A program made the position numbers and the translations under genes. DNA of 64,000 nt from Diplosphaera chodatii (lineage: Eukaryota > Chlorophyta > Trebouxiophyceae > Prasiolales > Stichococcaceae): assembly GCA_032358165.1 (NCBI GenBank), contig JAALGY010000059.1, forward strand, positions 310,001 through 374,000. The letters run 5' to 3'. The notes beneath the pieces are model-generated. The model searched no databases, was not told the DNA's origin, and saw only the letters and a list, made by a program, of their open reading frames with translations. The first letter of the stretch is position 1, and each line of letters starts with the position of its first letter. Below, piece after piece: positions 12,301 to 23,969 of the stretch.

Positions 12301-15300
12301 TTCCACCTCGTGCTCAAAGTCCACTGGCTGGTCCAGCTGCAGCAGGCTGCAGCCCAGCGACTTGGTGCCATCCGGGGGCTCCTGCGACAGAAAGGCACTG
12401 CCCCTTGGTCGCCGAACACCGTCCCCCGGCGAAGCTTGCGCACCCTGCCACGGTGATGCGGGCTGGCTATAGAGGAACCCACGCATCTGCCAGACTACCT
12501 GCATCCAGCTGCAGACGAGCTTCACGAAGTCCAGCGGCAGGGTGGCGTTCGGATAGCGCCGCTGAACGTCCACGTATTGCCGCTCCGGTTGGTTCAGGGT
12601 GTATGCCGGCACCTGGGAACCAGGTCAACCTCGTGGATTGTCCACCATCCACCACAGGGTGCAGTGCAGCAAACAACCTGCAGCGCAAGGTGACGACCCG
12701 CTGCAGGGTGGCGACCCACTCTAGGGCCTCACCTTGCAGCTGTACTCGGTGGGCCGCTGCGCGGCAGGCGACAGTGTGCGGCGGGGTGCGGCCTTCCTGC
12801 GCTCGGCATCCCGGGCGGCGGCGTCCTTGGGTTCCCCAGCCTTCGGCTGATGTGCGGCGTCCCTGCGGTGGGGCACAAGCAGCCTCGGCGGCGTGCAGGG
12901 GATGCAAGCTGCCGCTTGCATCTGTGTCCCTGTTTAGCTGACAGATGTCCAGCCAGCACCGCACGGCTCACACGACGCAACAGTTGTGTTGCTGACGCCA
13001 GCGAGCCTGCTGACCATCAAGCCAAATGCAGATGGGTACCTATTGCGGGGCATTCGATCAGGCGGCGGGCGGATTGGGCTGGCGCGCGGCGGCGCCGGCG
13101 GCGCGTGATCCCTGGACCGGTCCTGCAGCGGAACAATCCCGCATGTCAACTCCAAGCAGGGGACGCTAAGACTGGACGGGCCAAAAGTGAATGACAAACC
13201 CTGCATTGCACTGGTCTGGCAGTGGAGCCCACCCGCGGCTCGCGGCTCATGCGCGGCTCGCGATCCGGCCGCGGCCGCTCGTCCCGGGGCCTCGCCTCCC
13301 TGGGCCTGTCCTCCTTCCCTCGCGGCTCGCCTGAACGTGCATGGGTGGCGGCAATCAGCTAAAGGATGTGCGCCCATCTGAGGTGCATACCTCACCTTCA
13401 GCGTGCAGCTGCCACTAACGCCAGGGTTGCAGCGGGGCAATGCAGGTAAAGGCGCTGCATTGCGGTTCTCACGTGGGGCGCGGTCCCGGCTGTACGACCG
13501 GCTGGCATCGGTCCGCTCGGCCACCGCCATCGCAGACGCCTGCAGCATGCCACTGAGCGTCAAGCACACCGGCCGCGATACATGGTTGAAAGCTGCAAGT
13601 TGTCCCGTCGCCGCAACAAATTTCACTGCACTGGTGGCACATCGCAATGCTTACTGCGATGTTTTTATTACACGCACCTTCGACTGGGCGAAGGCTGGGA
13701 AGGGCGGACCGCCGCGCCCTGCTGCAGGCGGGGCCGCACCGGAGTATGCAGATGTCGGCGGCGCCTTTGAGAAGTTCGAGGCGCGTCCGCGGCCGCGGCC
13801 ACCTGAACAGCCAGCATCAGAGGTTCCTGGTTGGAAGGCTAGAAAGGCAGACAAGCAGGCACACAATCGACACGACAAGGCGCATGACGGCTGCGCTCGC
13901 AGGCTGACTACGCAGTCAGCAAGGTGTAGCAGCAGCGCGGGAGGCAATTGCGCACCAGACGGCGCTGCGCTTGGGACGCCATACGTCGGCTGGTATGTCG
14001 GCTGCACCGGCTGCACAGCAAACGACAAGATCTAAGCACCGTGCAAGTGTGCAAGCACAATGCTGCAGGCTGCATACATGATCCATGCAGCGCAGCGAGC
14101 CATGTGTGCAGATGACATGGCAGGTGGTCTTGGGCGCATAATGGGGGGCTTGACTGGCAGCGGGCGCACATCCTTGGAGGGGTTGATGTAGGCAGATGTG
14201 TCCAGGGTGGGCCTCGCCGCCGACGGCTGCTGCAGCTGCGAGCGGACCGCTGCAGCGGCGGCGGCAGGGTTCACGCCGCGGCCGGCACCATAGCTGGGTG
14301 GGGCTGGGGTGCTGGCGCCGCCATATGCCTGTGTGCAGAGGATGAACAGCCACAATCGGACTGGGTAGCAAGTGTGGCGTTTGCGCAGCAGGATTTGGTG
14401 AATGTGCCAGCACACCCATCCACTACTAAGTGGCACAGCAGGGTATAACAGAAACCTAGCAATGCACGGATAGTTGAACCCAGAGGCACTTTGCAGTTTT
14501 GCCCCAGCTGGCAACAGCACGCGTGACATGTTGATTGTTTAACGGTCACACCTGCTGTCCTAAAGTAGCGCCACTCTGTTGCCCATACCCCCCTGGGGCA
14601 GCTGGCCGGACAGGGTAGCCTCCTGCAGCTGCTGGCGGCGGGGCGCCTGCAGGGCACACGCATCACATTGCTCTGCTGACTGCGATGCCTCGGCCAACTG
14701 CCACAGCTGGCGCTTTCTCGGCACGCTGAGCCGGGTTGCAGGCAATATCTGCAGCGCACAGTGTGCACACGGGGGATGACGCCTGAGGGGTACATCTGCT
14801 GCTGGCACTGGCTGATCACACACCGCGTCCGGCGCCAGGAGGGCGCGCCAGCGGCTGCGCGGGTCCGGTCGCCACATCGCCGCCGTAGCCGGGCGCCCCG
14901 TAGGCGCCCACCTGCGGGCCTGCCTGCGCTGCGGGTCTGGCTGCAGGGACAGCGGGCTTTGGCGCCTGCGGCTGTGCGGCTGGAGGGTAGGCGCCATACC
15001 CACCGCGGCCCTGCTGCCCGCCCTGCGCCGCAGCGGCGGCCGGCGCCTGCTGCATGGCATACGGCCGCGGCGCCTGCTGCGGGGCGCCATAACGGCTGCC
15101 AGCGCCGGGGCCGGCTGTGCCAACAGCAGCTGCGGGTGCCGCAGATGTGGCCGGCGCCTGCGGCCCCCCTGCAGCGAAGCGGCCCCCCAGCGGGCGGCCG
15201 GAGGCCTGCGGCCCCCCTGCAGCGGGCGCTGCGGGCGGCGGCGTGTAGGGCACACCCGTGTTTGGTGCTACAGTACTGCTTGCACCCTGGCCGCTACCGT

Positions 15301-17829
15301 AGCCGCCAGCGCCCGCAGCGCCGCCATACGCAGGCTTGCTCGCCTGCTGGCTGCCATACTGCGAGCCTGCAGCAGCACAGCAGGAAGGTGCTGAATGACA
15401 CTGCCATCAGCAGCATGGACCAAGATAACATCCAGTGTGTGCAAAAATGATATGACGATTGCACGATCGCACACCTGGTGCCTGCTGCCCATATGCCGGA
15501 GGGACTTGGCCATAGGCCCCCTGCTGCTGTGAAGCACCCTGCTGCTGCTGCGAGCCGTAGCCACCAGGCTGCTGTGACGGGCCCCGCTGCGGCTGCTGCG
15601 AGCCGTAGCCACCCTGCTGCTGCTGCTGCGGCGGCGCGCTCTGCGGCTGCGAGCCGTAGCCTCCCCCGCCAGCGGCTGCGCCGTAGGCCCCTGCCCCCGC
15701 GGCAGTGCCATACCCGCTCGCACCGGCGCCAGAGCCGTAGCCGCCCGCCGCAGCCTGCGGGGCGCCACTGGTGGGTGGGCCCGCCTGCTGCCCGTAACTC
15801 GGGGCAGACTGCTGCGCCGGCTGCTGGCCGTAGGACGGCGGCGTCTGCTGCCCATACGGCTGTGGGGAGCGCAGCGCACCAGACCCTGCAGGGCGGACAC
15901 ATTCGTGGAGCAAAGCCTGCTGTCGAAAGACATCGCTCTCCACAGCGCTGAAGCAGACCAAGCCGGCAAGGGCGACAGGCGACGCAGGTCGGACTCTGTC
16001 GTTCTTATGGGTGTTGTGTGAACTCTAGAAGCACGGTGTGATTGTCTGAGTACGGCCGGCGGCATTGTCGGACAGGTTGCTTATAAGCTTTTCAAATGGA
16101 AGAGTGCTGACCTGAGCCCCCACCATATGCAGCACTAGGGGGTTGCTGCCCATAGTTCGTGGGCGGCTGCTGAGTCGAGCCGCTTCCCTGTGCACCATAT
16201 GAGCCATATGCAGCACTAGAGCCCTGCGGCCCGTAGCTTGTTGGCGCCGGCTGTGGCGGCGGTTGCTGGGGCGACTGGAGACTCGTTGCGCCAGCGGATG
16301 GAGACGCGGTGGCGGCGTTCAGGTTGGCGAGGCTGGCGGCCTGTGCGTCCGATGTTCGACAACAGTTGCAAGGCAATGGTGTCCAGACGGTGAACAGGCT
16401 TCCTTGAAGGGGAAGGCCCCAACAGCAGGCAGGCGTGATGGCGGATGCAGACTCTTGGCATGGCCCTGCCGCACAAACACCAGCTGGCGGCAGCTGGCTG
16501 GGCAGCGCAGGTCATGCGGTTGCGAATCAGACTAGGGCGCCCGTCTTTCTCAGCCGGTCTTGTCCTTCAGCTGCGGGCTGCAGAAACGTGCCCCTCTGCT
16601 GGCTGCGGCTCTGATGATGTGCAGCGCCGATGCTGTGTGCTATGTGCACTCAGCGAGGGGGCACAGGGCCCGCACCTCTCCTTGGTATGTCTACCTTGAA
16701 ATCTGCGAGGAGGTTCCCACCTGTGCAATGATGGACTGCAGCTTGCTGCTCGGATCAGACCCGAGGCCCGGCGGACCCGCGGCCGCGGGGGGTGTCGCCG
16801 CCATGCTGCGGCCGTACGCCCCCTGCTGCCCCTGCTGCTGCTGCTGCTGCTGCTGCTGCCCATAGCCGCTGGCTGGCTGCTGCGCCTGCGGCGGCGGCTG
16901 CGCAGACGGCGGTGCGCTGTACCCGCCGGTAGGCTGTTGTGTCAAGTAGGCGCCCTGGGGAGCGCCTGCCGACTGGCCGTACCCTCCCTGCAGCAGTGCG
17001 ATGCGTGCGCTTCATGTGTGATCATCCAAGCAACCATCTCCAGGCACCGCTTGCATGGTGCTCTGCATGTGGGTAACTGTCCTCTTGCCAGGCGCCCTAT
17101 ACTGCCAGGCGCATGTTTGGTGCCCGTCAATATCCACCAAAGCTTGTCAGTCAATCGTCAGTGCATGCAGATGCATGCAGACGAGCAAGCAGCATCAGCA
17201 CCTGCTGGCCGCCGTACGCGGGCTGCTGGGCTTGCTGGCTGGTGTTAGCGCCATACCCGCTGCCATAGCCGGGCTGCTGGCCCTGCGGTGCCGGCGCCTG
17301 CCCCTGCTGACCGCCGTACCCCTGATTGCCGAAGCTGCCAGCGCCGCCCGGCGTGCCGCCCTGGGCCTGCAGCCGGGTGCGTCAACTGTCGATGCTTCCC
17401 TTGAAGCAACCAGACATGCAATCTGCACCGCCACCACATACAGAGGACTGCAACTTTGCAGTTGGGTTGCTTGGACGGTGGACCCCAGGGCTGCACCTGC
17501 GCATTTTGCTGCGGGTAGCCATACTGTTGCTGGCCCTGAGATCCCTGCGTTGTTCGAGGCCATCGTCAATTGGTGCGTCAACTACTTGGGCGTCAGCCAT
17601 AAATAAAGATGCAGCATGTCGAATTCACCCTGGAGGACACGGCAGATACAGTGTTGAGTCTATCGCATGCACATGAGCGTGCAAGGCGTGCATAGGGCGT
17701 CGAGACAACAAAGTGTCACATGTCGGCATTTGGATGTCCAACCTGTTGGGTCCCCTGCTGTGCGCCGTAGCCGCCCTGCTGGTAGCCCCCAGCCCCACCG
17801 TAGCCCCGAGGATTCCATTGACCAGACAT
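6362..17829 (-). CDS. CCAR1: CCAR1/DBC1 (CARP1) family transcription and splicing co-regulator
   Basis: A large gene of more than 20 short exons. The proposed start is at 17829 (MSGQWNPRGYGG). Exons from about 17.8 to 14.2 kb encode a Tyr-Gly-Gln-rich low-complexity domain with repeats such as SYGQQ and GGYGSQQ and a run of about nine Gln. Arg/Glu/Asp-rich exons follow at 13.0-13.5 kb. At 12.5-12.9 kb comes the conserved segment ending RRYPNATLPLDFVKLVCSW, like the CCAR1 motif RRYxNLYIPSDFF. DBC1-type segments follow at 12.3-11.0 kb (LLKFVTLR; KEQLGLDLGACRRWRRLVEV; VYFVTDAASALPSEADW), then AISLDGLLDY at 9.8 kb, acidic/Ala/Lys-rich linkers, and the EF-hand-like segment LLVACRYFDRTGANYIRVDD at 7.1-6.8 kb. 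The last exon (6362-6559, DRVSFRDIYEREV) joins in phase through a GTAAGG donor. CCAR1 proteins act in the nucleus with Mediator, p53 and splicing factors. The family call is strong, but exact exon borders are approximate. Confidence 0.85.
14816..17829 (-). other. Prion-like Tyr-Gly-Gln domain of the CCAR1-like protein
   Basis: Seven or more exons, for example 17743-17829, ~17497-17552, ~17200-17365, ~16710-16990, ~16110-16360, ~15480-15870 and ~14816-15370, encode only Gly, Tyr, Gln, Ser, Pro and Ala with very few charged residues. Units such as YGQQ, YGSQ and YGAP recur dozens of times. This composition resembles the phase-separating domains of FUS, EWS and TAF15. Animal CCAR1 has a milder Gln-rich N-terminus, so the composition is in family but exaggerated here. 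Confidence 0.7.
16832..16859. repeat. CTG/CAG trinucleotide run coding for polyglutamine
   Basis: About nine CTG triplets on the plus strand read as CAG on the minus strand and encode a Gln run inside the Tyr-Gly-Gln domain of the CCAR1-like gene. It is a likely length-variable microsatellite. Confidence 0.8.
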
Positions 17830-18771
17830 TGGAGTGTTGTTGCGGAGAGAGGCCTCCAGTGGGACCTTTCAAGTTGCCTGATCGGTTGGGGTCCCCTGCA
17901 AACTGCCGGCTTACCCTGCCAGACTGTCATCGGCATTGCACCTAGTGATGCACTGCATGTTCGAAGACGTCAAGAGCATGCGATCATACAGTCCGCGAAA
18001 GGAACATTCTGTAAATGTGCAAGCAGCAAACATGCAACAGGATCCTGCAATCTGAGAGTCCTTCGCTCATCAGTCGAGGCTGGGGCGCTCAGTCCATGCA
18101 GCCCTGGCACTGTACCACATAGTGCATTTGCATATGGAGCCTCTCCAAACCGAAATGCCGTCAGCTGTAGAAGCAGCGTCCTCCTTCGTTACGTGTATTG
18201 CTCCAGATCGGTAGCTCATACTCAGGAGTCTCCGTTTGTAGCTCGTGCCTTACCGGCTGACCCACTGTGCTCATTGCGTTGTTGCCCTGGCCAATCTTCG
18301 TCTCTCCGTTCCTTTGCTGTTGCGTTGCCGCCAGGCGTGCGTCCTCAGTGGCGCAGCCTGTGCTCCAAGCTTCTGCCCTTGGTGATCTCACAAGGTGTGC
18401 AGCCTCCATCATGGCAGTGCACGCTGTCCGCGTGCCTCTCAGCCATGCTCTCCCATCTCATACTGCCACTGTCATGACCTTCCCGCTGCGAGCGGTGGCA
18501 ACACGAGCATGTGACAGGCCTAGTTTCAACTCTGGAGTGTTCCCTCCTCTATGCGCAGGACGGGCGACCGCTTCCGCTTCGCATCTGTAGACGCCTGATT
18601 CGTGAACAGGCTGCGAAATTCCAACAGCACCTGCGGCTGACGCTGCCCTGGTGGGCTGCCGCTGGTCCCTGCCGTTCAGCCGCACGGTGCCCCCGACTGC
18701 TGCAGAACATCTTCCTGTGGCATCGGCAGGGCCACCGCCAGCAGCAGCAGCAACAGCAGCAGCAACAGACC
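17830..18771. promoter_or_regulatory. Divergent promoter region between CCAR1-like gene and the 18772 gene
   Basis: About 940 bases separate the proposed starts of two divergently transcribed genes. They should hold both promoters and 5' leaders. The right half stays open in the frame of the downstream gene from about 18511, so an upstream coding exon of that gene cannot be excluded. A CAG/CAA run at about 18740-18768 lies just before its ATG. No TATA box or known operator is recognisable. Confidence 0.4.
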
Positions 18772-20373
18772 ATGGCAGACGCAGCGGCTGCTGCGGCAGG
18801 CACAACGACAGACGCCGCCGCGGCAGGCGCCCAGCCCTCCGCAGACAGTTTGCAGCTGCAGCAGGACGGCCGCAAGTCGAAGCAGCCCATCAAGTACGTG
18901 CCGCCCAAGCCCGCGTCCGGCAACCCCAACTTCGGGCCCAGGAAGGCGTGGCCCGGCGGCTCCATCACGGTCAAATACCCCAAGAACGCCCCGCCGCCAG
19001 GAACCCACCGCTGGAAGGACGGCGGCTGGAAGCAGCAGCAGCAGCAGCCCGGACATGGCAGCGCGCAGGCCCACGCGTCCAACCCGCACAGCAGCAGCCG
19101 CTTCCGCGCCGCCGGCGGCCATGGCGGCGGCATCAACATGCACTCGGCCGTCGCGCTGCAGCTGCAGTCGGCGGCCGGCAGCCGCACCACGGGCTCCAGC
19201 GGCGGTGGCAGTGCGGCCAGTCGGAACGGCCACGCTGGCGGCAGTGGCGATGATCCGGAGCCCGGCGAGGTGCCGGTCGGGCTGCGCCGCCGTCTGGCCT
19301 CACACCCTGGAGCGCCCGCTGCGGCCGGCGCGTCGGCTGCCGCCCGGGGCTCCGGCCTCGCGCAGCTGTACAAGCAGCAGCAGGGCGCCGGCAGCCTGCT
19401 GGAGGCGATGGCGCAGCGCCGCGGCTCCGGCGGCAGCCCCCGCGGCGGCGGCCCCCTCGGGGCGGGACCCTCCCTCCGGCGGCCCAGCGGCGGGTCCCCC
19501 GCCTTTGCCGAGGGCTACGGCGTCGCGGACAGGCTGCTGGCGGCCCTGGAGCGCAATGCGCTGCAGCTCGCCAACTCGCACGCGGCGGTGATCGCGGCGC
19601 ACCCGCCAGGGGAGGAAGCAAACGCGCTGCGCCACGGCTTCCAGTCCCGCATCCGCCGCCAGCAGCAGGAGTACGCCGACAACGCCGCGTACGTGGCTGA
19701 GCTGGACGAGTACCTGGCTGCCGCCTTGGGCCGTGGCGGCAGCGCGCCGGCGGCTCCAGCTGCAGTGAAGGACAGCCTCAGCTTCGACGTCGACAGCCCG
19801 GGCTTCGGCCGCAGCATCAGTGTTGCGCCCGCTGAGGGCGCCTGGGCTGCAGGGGGCCAGCGGCGGGGGGTCGGGGTGCTGCGCCACGGCAGCAGGCGGG
19901 TGGAGGTGGTCGGGGGAGCGGCTGGGGCCGGCAGGCAGGCGCCAGCAGGCGGCGCAGTCAGCCGGGGTGACGACGGCATGGTGGGCACGTCCAAGGGGCC
20001 CAAGCGCAGGTGGCCAGAGAGCGACGCAGGGCCAAGTCGGAAGGTGGTCGCGATCGGCGGCAGCGGCAGCGGCAGCGGCAGCGGCGGCAACCCCAAGTTT
20101 GTCAAGTCAGCAGCGGCCAAAGCGCAGGCGCATGCGTCGATGAAGCAGCCAGCTGCTGCTGCACAGCAGGCGGCTGCGAGTGTGCAGCAGAAGCTGGGCA
20201 TGAGTCTGGATGCGATCGCAGGCAAGCCTGCAAACCCCAAGCCTGTGCAGCGGCCGGCAGCCAAGGCAGCGGCGGCAGGCGTCAGCGGCAGGGGGGGCGG
20301 CGGCAGCGCAGCAGGCGGGGCGGCAGCAGCTGGCGGCAGCGGGAAGCACACTCCAATCGCCTGGCAGGCATAG
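18772..20373 (+). CDS. Low-complexity, mostly disordered protein of unknown function
   Basis: One uninterrupted reading frame of 533 residues. ATG 18772 was chosen because it has a strong context (ACC ATG G). The frame is open upstream to 18511 but contains no other ATG, and the upstream part encodes a Gln run that could be leader or a spliced exon. The protein is Ala/Gly/Ser/Gln-rich. Two parts look folded or conserved: near the N-terminus KYVPPKPASGNPNFGPRKAW through a Trp/Lys/Gly segment (about residues 40-85), and a helical segment at about residues 245-325 containing FQSRIRRQQQEYADNAAYVA. Basic segments near the C-terminus (GPKRRW) could be nuclear-localisation signals. No family is recognised. 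The intronless structure contrasts with most neighbours. Confidence 0.65.
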   Translation: MADAAAAAAGTTTDAAAAGAQPSADSLQLQQDGRKSKQPIKYVPPKPASGNPNFGPRKAWPGGSITVKYPKNAPPPGTHRWKDGGWKQQQQQPGHGSAQAHASNPHSSSRFRAAGGHGGGINMHSAVALQLQSAAGSRTTGSSGGGSAASRNGHAGGSGDDPEPGEVPVGLRRRLASHPGAPAAAGASAAARGSGLAQLYKQQQGAGSLLEAMAQRRGSGGSPRGGGPLGAGPSLRRPSGGSPAFAEGYGVADRLLAALERNALQLANSHAAVIAAHPPGEEANALRHGFQSRIRRQQQEYADNAAYVAELDEYLAAALGRGGSAPAAPAAVKDSLSFDVDSPGFGRSISVAPAEGAWAAGGQRRGVGVLRHGSRRVEVVGGAAGAGRQAPAGGAVSRGDDGMVGTSKGPKRRWPESDAGPSRKVVAIGGSGSGSGSGGNPKFVKSAAAKAQAHASMKQPAAAAQQAAASVQQKLGMSLDAIAGKPANPKPVQRPAAKAAAAGVSGRGGGGSAAGGAAAAGGSGKHTPIAWQA

Positions 20374-21018
20374 CAGTGGTTGGTTTGTCAGTCAGGCAAC
20401 AGTAGGGCCAGGTTGGCGGCATAGCGGACGAGCACTGCACGCTGTGCATGTGGCTACCATTAATGTGTTGTGCTGTGGTCTCTGCAGCTGTTTGCACGGA
20501 GATCCTGCATAGAACATGTCCAGTGCAGCAGGGCTGCCTGCTGGTGTGGGACGCACCCCATTCACCCCAGCTGGCTTGAGTAGGCTGCTGTGCACTGGGG
20601 TGCGGTACATGTTACTGCGCTGATATGGGTTTTCGTGGGCAGATGCACAGTTTAGGCCCGGCTGTCACTTTTTACACGCCACCACGGTCTTTCATGGTTT
20701 GCTGATGTACGATATGATGCAACAACGTGCAGGGCCGCAGCATGTCTGCGACTGTGCATGCAGTGGATGTTGCGAGAGATCGCACATTTGGTAACGTGCT
20801 GTTGGCTGAAAAACAGCAGCCTGTTGGGCGTCCCGTCCCGCCCGTCTGCCACCAGTGCTATTGCTGCCTATACCTGGCTTTCTAAGGCATCGTTCATTCT
20901 CAAATGCCACAACCACAGAAGGTTGCTGTGGTGTCATCAGTTTTCTGCCACGCTGACTGCTCATGCTGCCTGCTGTCGGGTGCTTGTGCTCAAACACTCA
21001 ATGTGCCTCTCGCTGTTG
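20374..21018. other. Convergent intergenic region
   Basis: No coding signal is recognised on either strand. It separates the stops of the disordered-protein gene and the EFHB-like gene and probably holds both 3' untranslated regions. Confidence 0.45.
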
Positions 21019-23969
21019 TCATGATATGATGTGGGCGCTGGCAGCAGGCCGGAGGCTCTGTCGTGCCCGCATGCAGTCCGCGATAGATGCAAAGCTGCTG
21101 CCACCGCCGCTGCTGTCGCCGCCAGCTGCCAGGCTGTAGATGGTGCTGAACTCTGCAACCGTCAGCTGCAAGGCACACGGCATCGCATATGTCGCAGAGA
21201 TTACACTGCCACAACGAGCCACCACGAAGCTGGCTTTTGCAAACATCAACATCCGTACTCGTGCAAGGCATGCTGTCACAATTGGGATACCTTCAGCGGT
21301 GGGCCAAGCAGTTCCCACAGCTCCTGCTTGGACCGCAGCACCTCCGCTTCAGGGCCGCTCAACGAACTTTCCCGCGCAGAGGGAAACAGCACCTGCATGC
21401 GGCAGCCGATCCTCATATTCAAGCTCAGCAGGCATGATGCTGTGCCGCTGTGTCCCCGAGCATCCCACCACTGATGCCGGCATGCTCCGCTGCGATGCAG
21501 GCTTTGATATGGCTGCGGTTGATGATTGTCGAGACGCACTTCGCCCATGGCGGGGTCTCCGCCCCCGGCGAGCGGCCGGCCGCGGATGTCGGTGGCGCCA
21601 GCCCGGCTCGCCCGCGGGGTCCGCCCTGGCAGTGCGGCGGCCGCGACGGCACGCCCGCCGCCTGTGTGGACAACAGTGTGTGCACCAACAGTATAGGACC
21701 CATGGTGCGTGTGCAGTTCCAGAGTTGCGCACGCCTGGGTCCACACTCGTTGAGGATCATCACATACCAGGCTTAATGGTATCCTAGTGTGCTGCACCTG
21801 CCGATGTGCGGGTGGTAACCGTGCCTCTGGTGGGCGGTGCCCCTCTCTGACCTTTGGCAGTGTCACCATTGGCGCCTGTGAGGAAGGGCGACTCATACCT
21901 GGAAACCTCACGCTATCAGGCATGTGGCAACGAGCGGCTCAGGAGGAGGCTGCGTCACCGCCGGCATCCTGCCCATAGCTGCAAGCCGGCGTGCGGGCGC
22001 CACACACGCAGCATCATGCACCTTGGCACGCTGATCCGTCAGCAGGCTGCCCACCTGCGAGTGGATGAGCGCTCCCGCGTCCTCCTGCGGCTCCCGCCCG
22101 TGCGAGGGCACGCCGAAGACATGGTCCTCCGGCAGCGTCCTGCCCAGCACCAACAGCCAGCTTGGCCGCGGCAACCCAGCCCTTGCGGCCCACAAGCACG
22201 GTGGACGCAGCCACCACAGCCTGCAAGCCTGCCTGCCGAGCAGCCAGCGGTGCCCCACCTGGCAGCGCAGGTCGCGTGCCGGAGCTCGCCGTTCCCCAAC
22301 AGATGGCTGAGCTGCTGCCTGCTGCCGGCTGCTGCCGCCGCCGCTGCCGCTGCCCCAGTGACATAGCCGCTGCCGCTCTCCGACCATCCGTAGGACGGAC
22401 CGCCGCTCGCCGCTGGCTGCGCGGAGCCGTCGTGTTTTGCACCGTCGCTGAAGCTGGCTGAGCGGCGGCGGACCGGCCCCAGGTCATATGATCCATAATG
22501 AGGCGCTGCACATGTCATGGCTACACTCTCAGATCCAGCAAACAGGTTCATATCCTGGCAAGATCGCCATTGTCAGATGCCAGGGGCCGGCACACCACTG
22601 ACGTCATCATCACAGGGTAAAGACCTGGAGAGTCGGAGGTGCCATTGAGGAGAGCGCGTGCAGCGCTGCCGTCCCGGGGCGTCGCTGCAGGGCTGGCGCC
22701 AAAGGCGTGGCTCCTGGGGTCGAGGCCGCCCCACTCGTGGGACCTGCTCAGCTGCTCACCTGACGTACCCCAATGGACAGCAGCTGGCTGGTAGCCGCAA
22801 GACTGATCGGAAAGCTCGTTACAGGTGCAGCTGTGCAAGCTGTCGAGCAGAGCTGCAAGCGCACCCGGCCAGTAGTCATGGTGGCTGGTGACGTACTGGC
22901 GATGCACCGCTCCCAGCTCTTTGGCAGCACTTGAATCATACCCGTCCTGCAGCATGCGAGCCAACCTCGCACATGCGACTGTCGATGTTCACCATCACGA
23001 GTGCTCGTCGCACTGGCGACCACCAACGCCAAGGTACACCAGAGCTCGCTGGTCCGACAGCCAGCCGACCTCACACCCGGGTGTGCGGCGCCAGTGCTTC
23101 TCTGACCCCGCGGCCGTCAGCAAGCTGCCGCCCCCGGCGCTGCTGCGCCACAGTTGGCGGCGGCGGCACAGCGACGTCAGCTGCCGCTGCCTCGGCGGCG
23201 GGCCGTGTGCTGGCATCCGCAGCTGAGGCACCACTGCCACAGGGTGCCAGGGAGGTTGCATCGCCGCGGGGCAGCGGGCCGCGCCCTAGCGGCCTCTGCT
23301 GGGTGCTGCGGACATGAGATACGTCTGTGTCATCCCAAGGTGCAACGGACATCCATCCCTGCCAGATGAGCATGGTGCCGGCGGCAGTCAGCACCAGAAA
23401 CAAGACTGACACCAAGTGTGCCCGTTCCTTCGACACTTCTTGCAGGGCATCTGGGAGATCAGATTGCAGTATCGCCTACAGCTACCACACCTTTTGTAGA
23501 TGGTCTCCGCCTGCTGCTGCCGCCAGGCTTCCAACCGCGACTGCGGGGCGCCATGCAGCGCCTCAGCTGCCGTCACCGCACCCTTTGGCGTGCGGCGGCC
23601 GTACACCGTGCCTGGCGGCGGAAGCGGATCTGCTGTCGTGCCTGGGTGCCTGCCCATGCATGGAGGATGGTGAAGTACCGAACATCATGAACATTTGCAG
23701 CGCACCGTCATGATGACAGGGTGTAGCTCCTCATGCCACTCATGCGCACACTGCTGATAGCTCACCAGATAAGCTACTATATAATGATTCAGGCACTGCC
23801 AGCACCTGACGGGGACGCCGGGCTCGTGCTCGATGCGCGTGTCGCGGAACCTGTGGACATGCGGCGGTGTCGGCGGCCTGTCTGCGTCCTGCAGCGCCTG
23901 CCGCACCGCATCGTCATGTCGTGGTAAGGAGATGCCCGCTGGACGGGTGCTGCTGCGGCAGGTGCTCAT
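21019..23969 (-). CDS. EFHB: EFHB / CFAP21-like cilium- and flagellum-associated protein
   Basis: Minus-strand exons reproduce the order of conserved segments of animal EFHB. Starting at MSTCRSS (23969), the first exon gives RPPTPPHVHRFRD. It joins in phase (AG|G) to PLPPPGTVYGRRTP followed by WRQQQAETIYK (about 23.65-23.5 kb). Next come HRQYVTSHHDYWPGAL (about 22.9 kb), EWGGLDPRSHAFGASP (about 22.7 kb) and LPEDHVFGVPSHGREPQEDA with ALIHSQ (about 22.1 kb). These match EFHB segments of the type YIVSHGDY, W..YG..SRFG.PTP and PPDHTFG...GAGDLIH. EFHB is a microtubule inner protein of ciliary doublets. The C-terminal EF-hands of EFHB are not recognisable; the last exon ends LTVAEFSTIYSLA and a Ser/Gly tail. 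Internal exons between 23.4 and 23.0 kb and below 21.9 kb are uncertain. Confidence 0.6.

Noticed and set aside
19055..20351. Several long ORFs antisense or out of frame to the 18772 gene
   Set aside because: They are shadows of a very GC-rich, stop-poor exon and show Arg/Ala/Pro-only composition without domain features.
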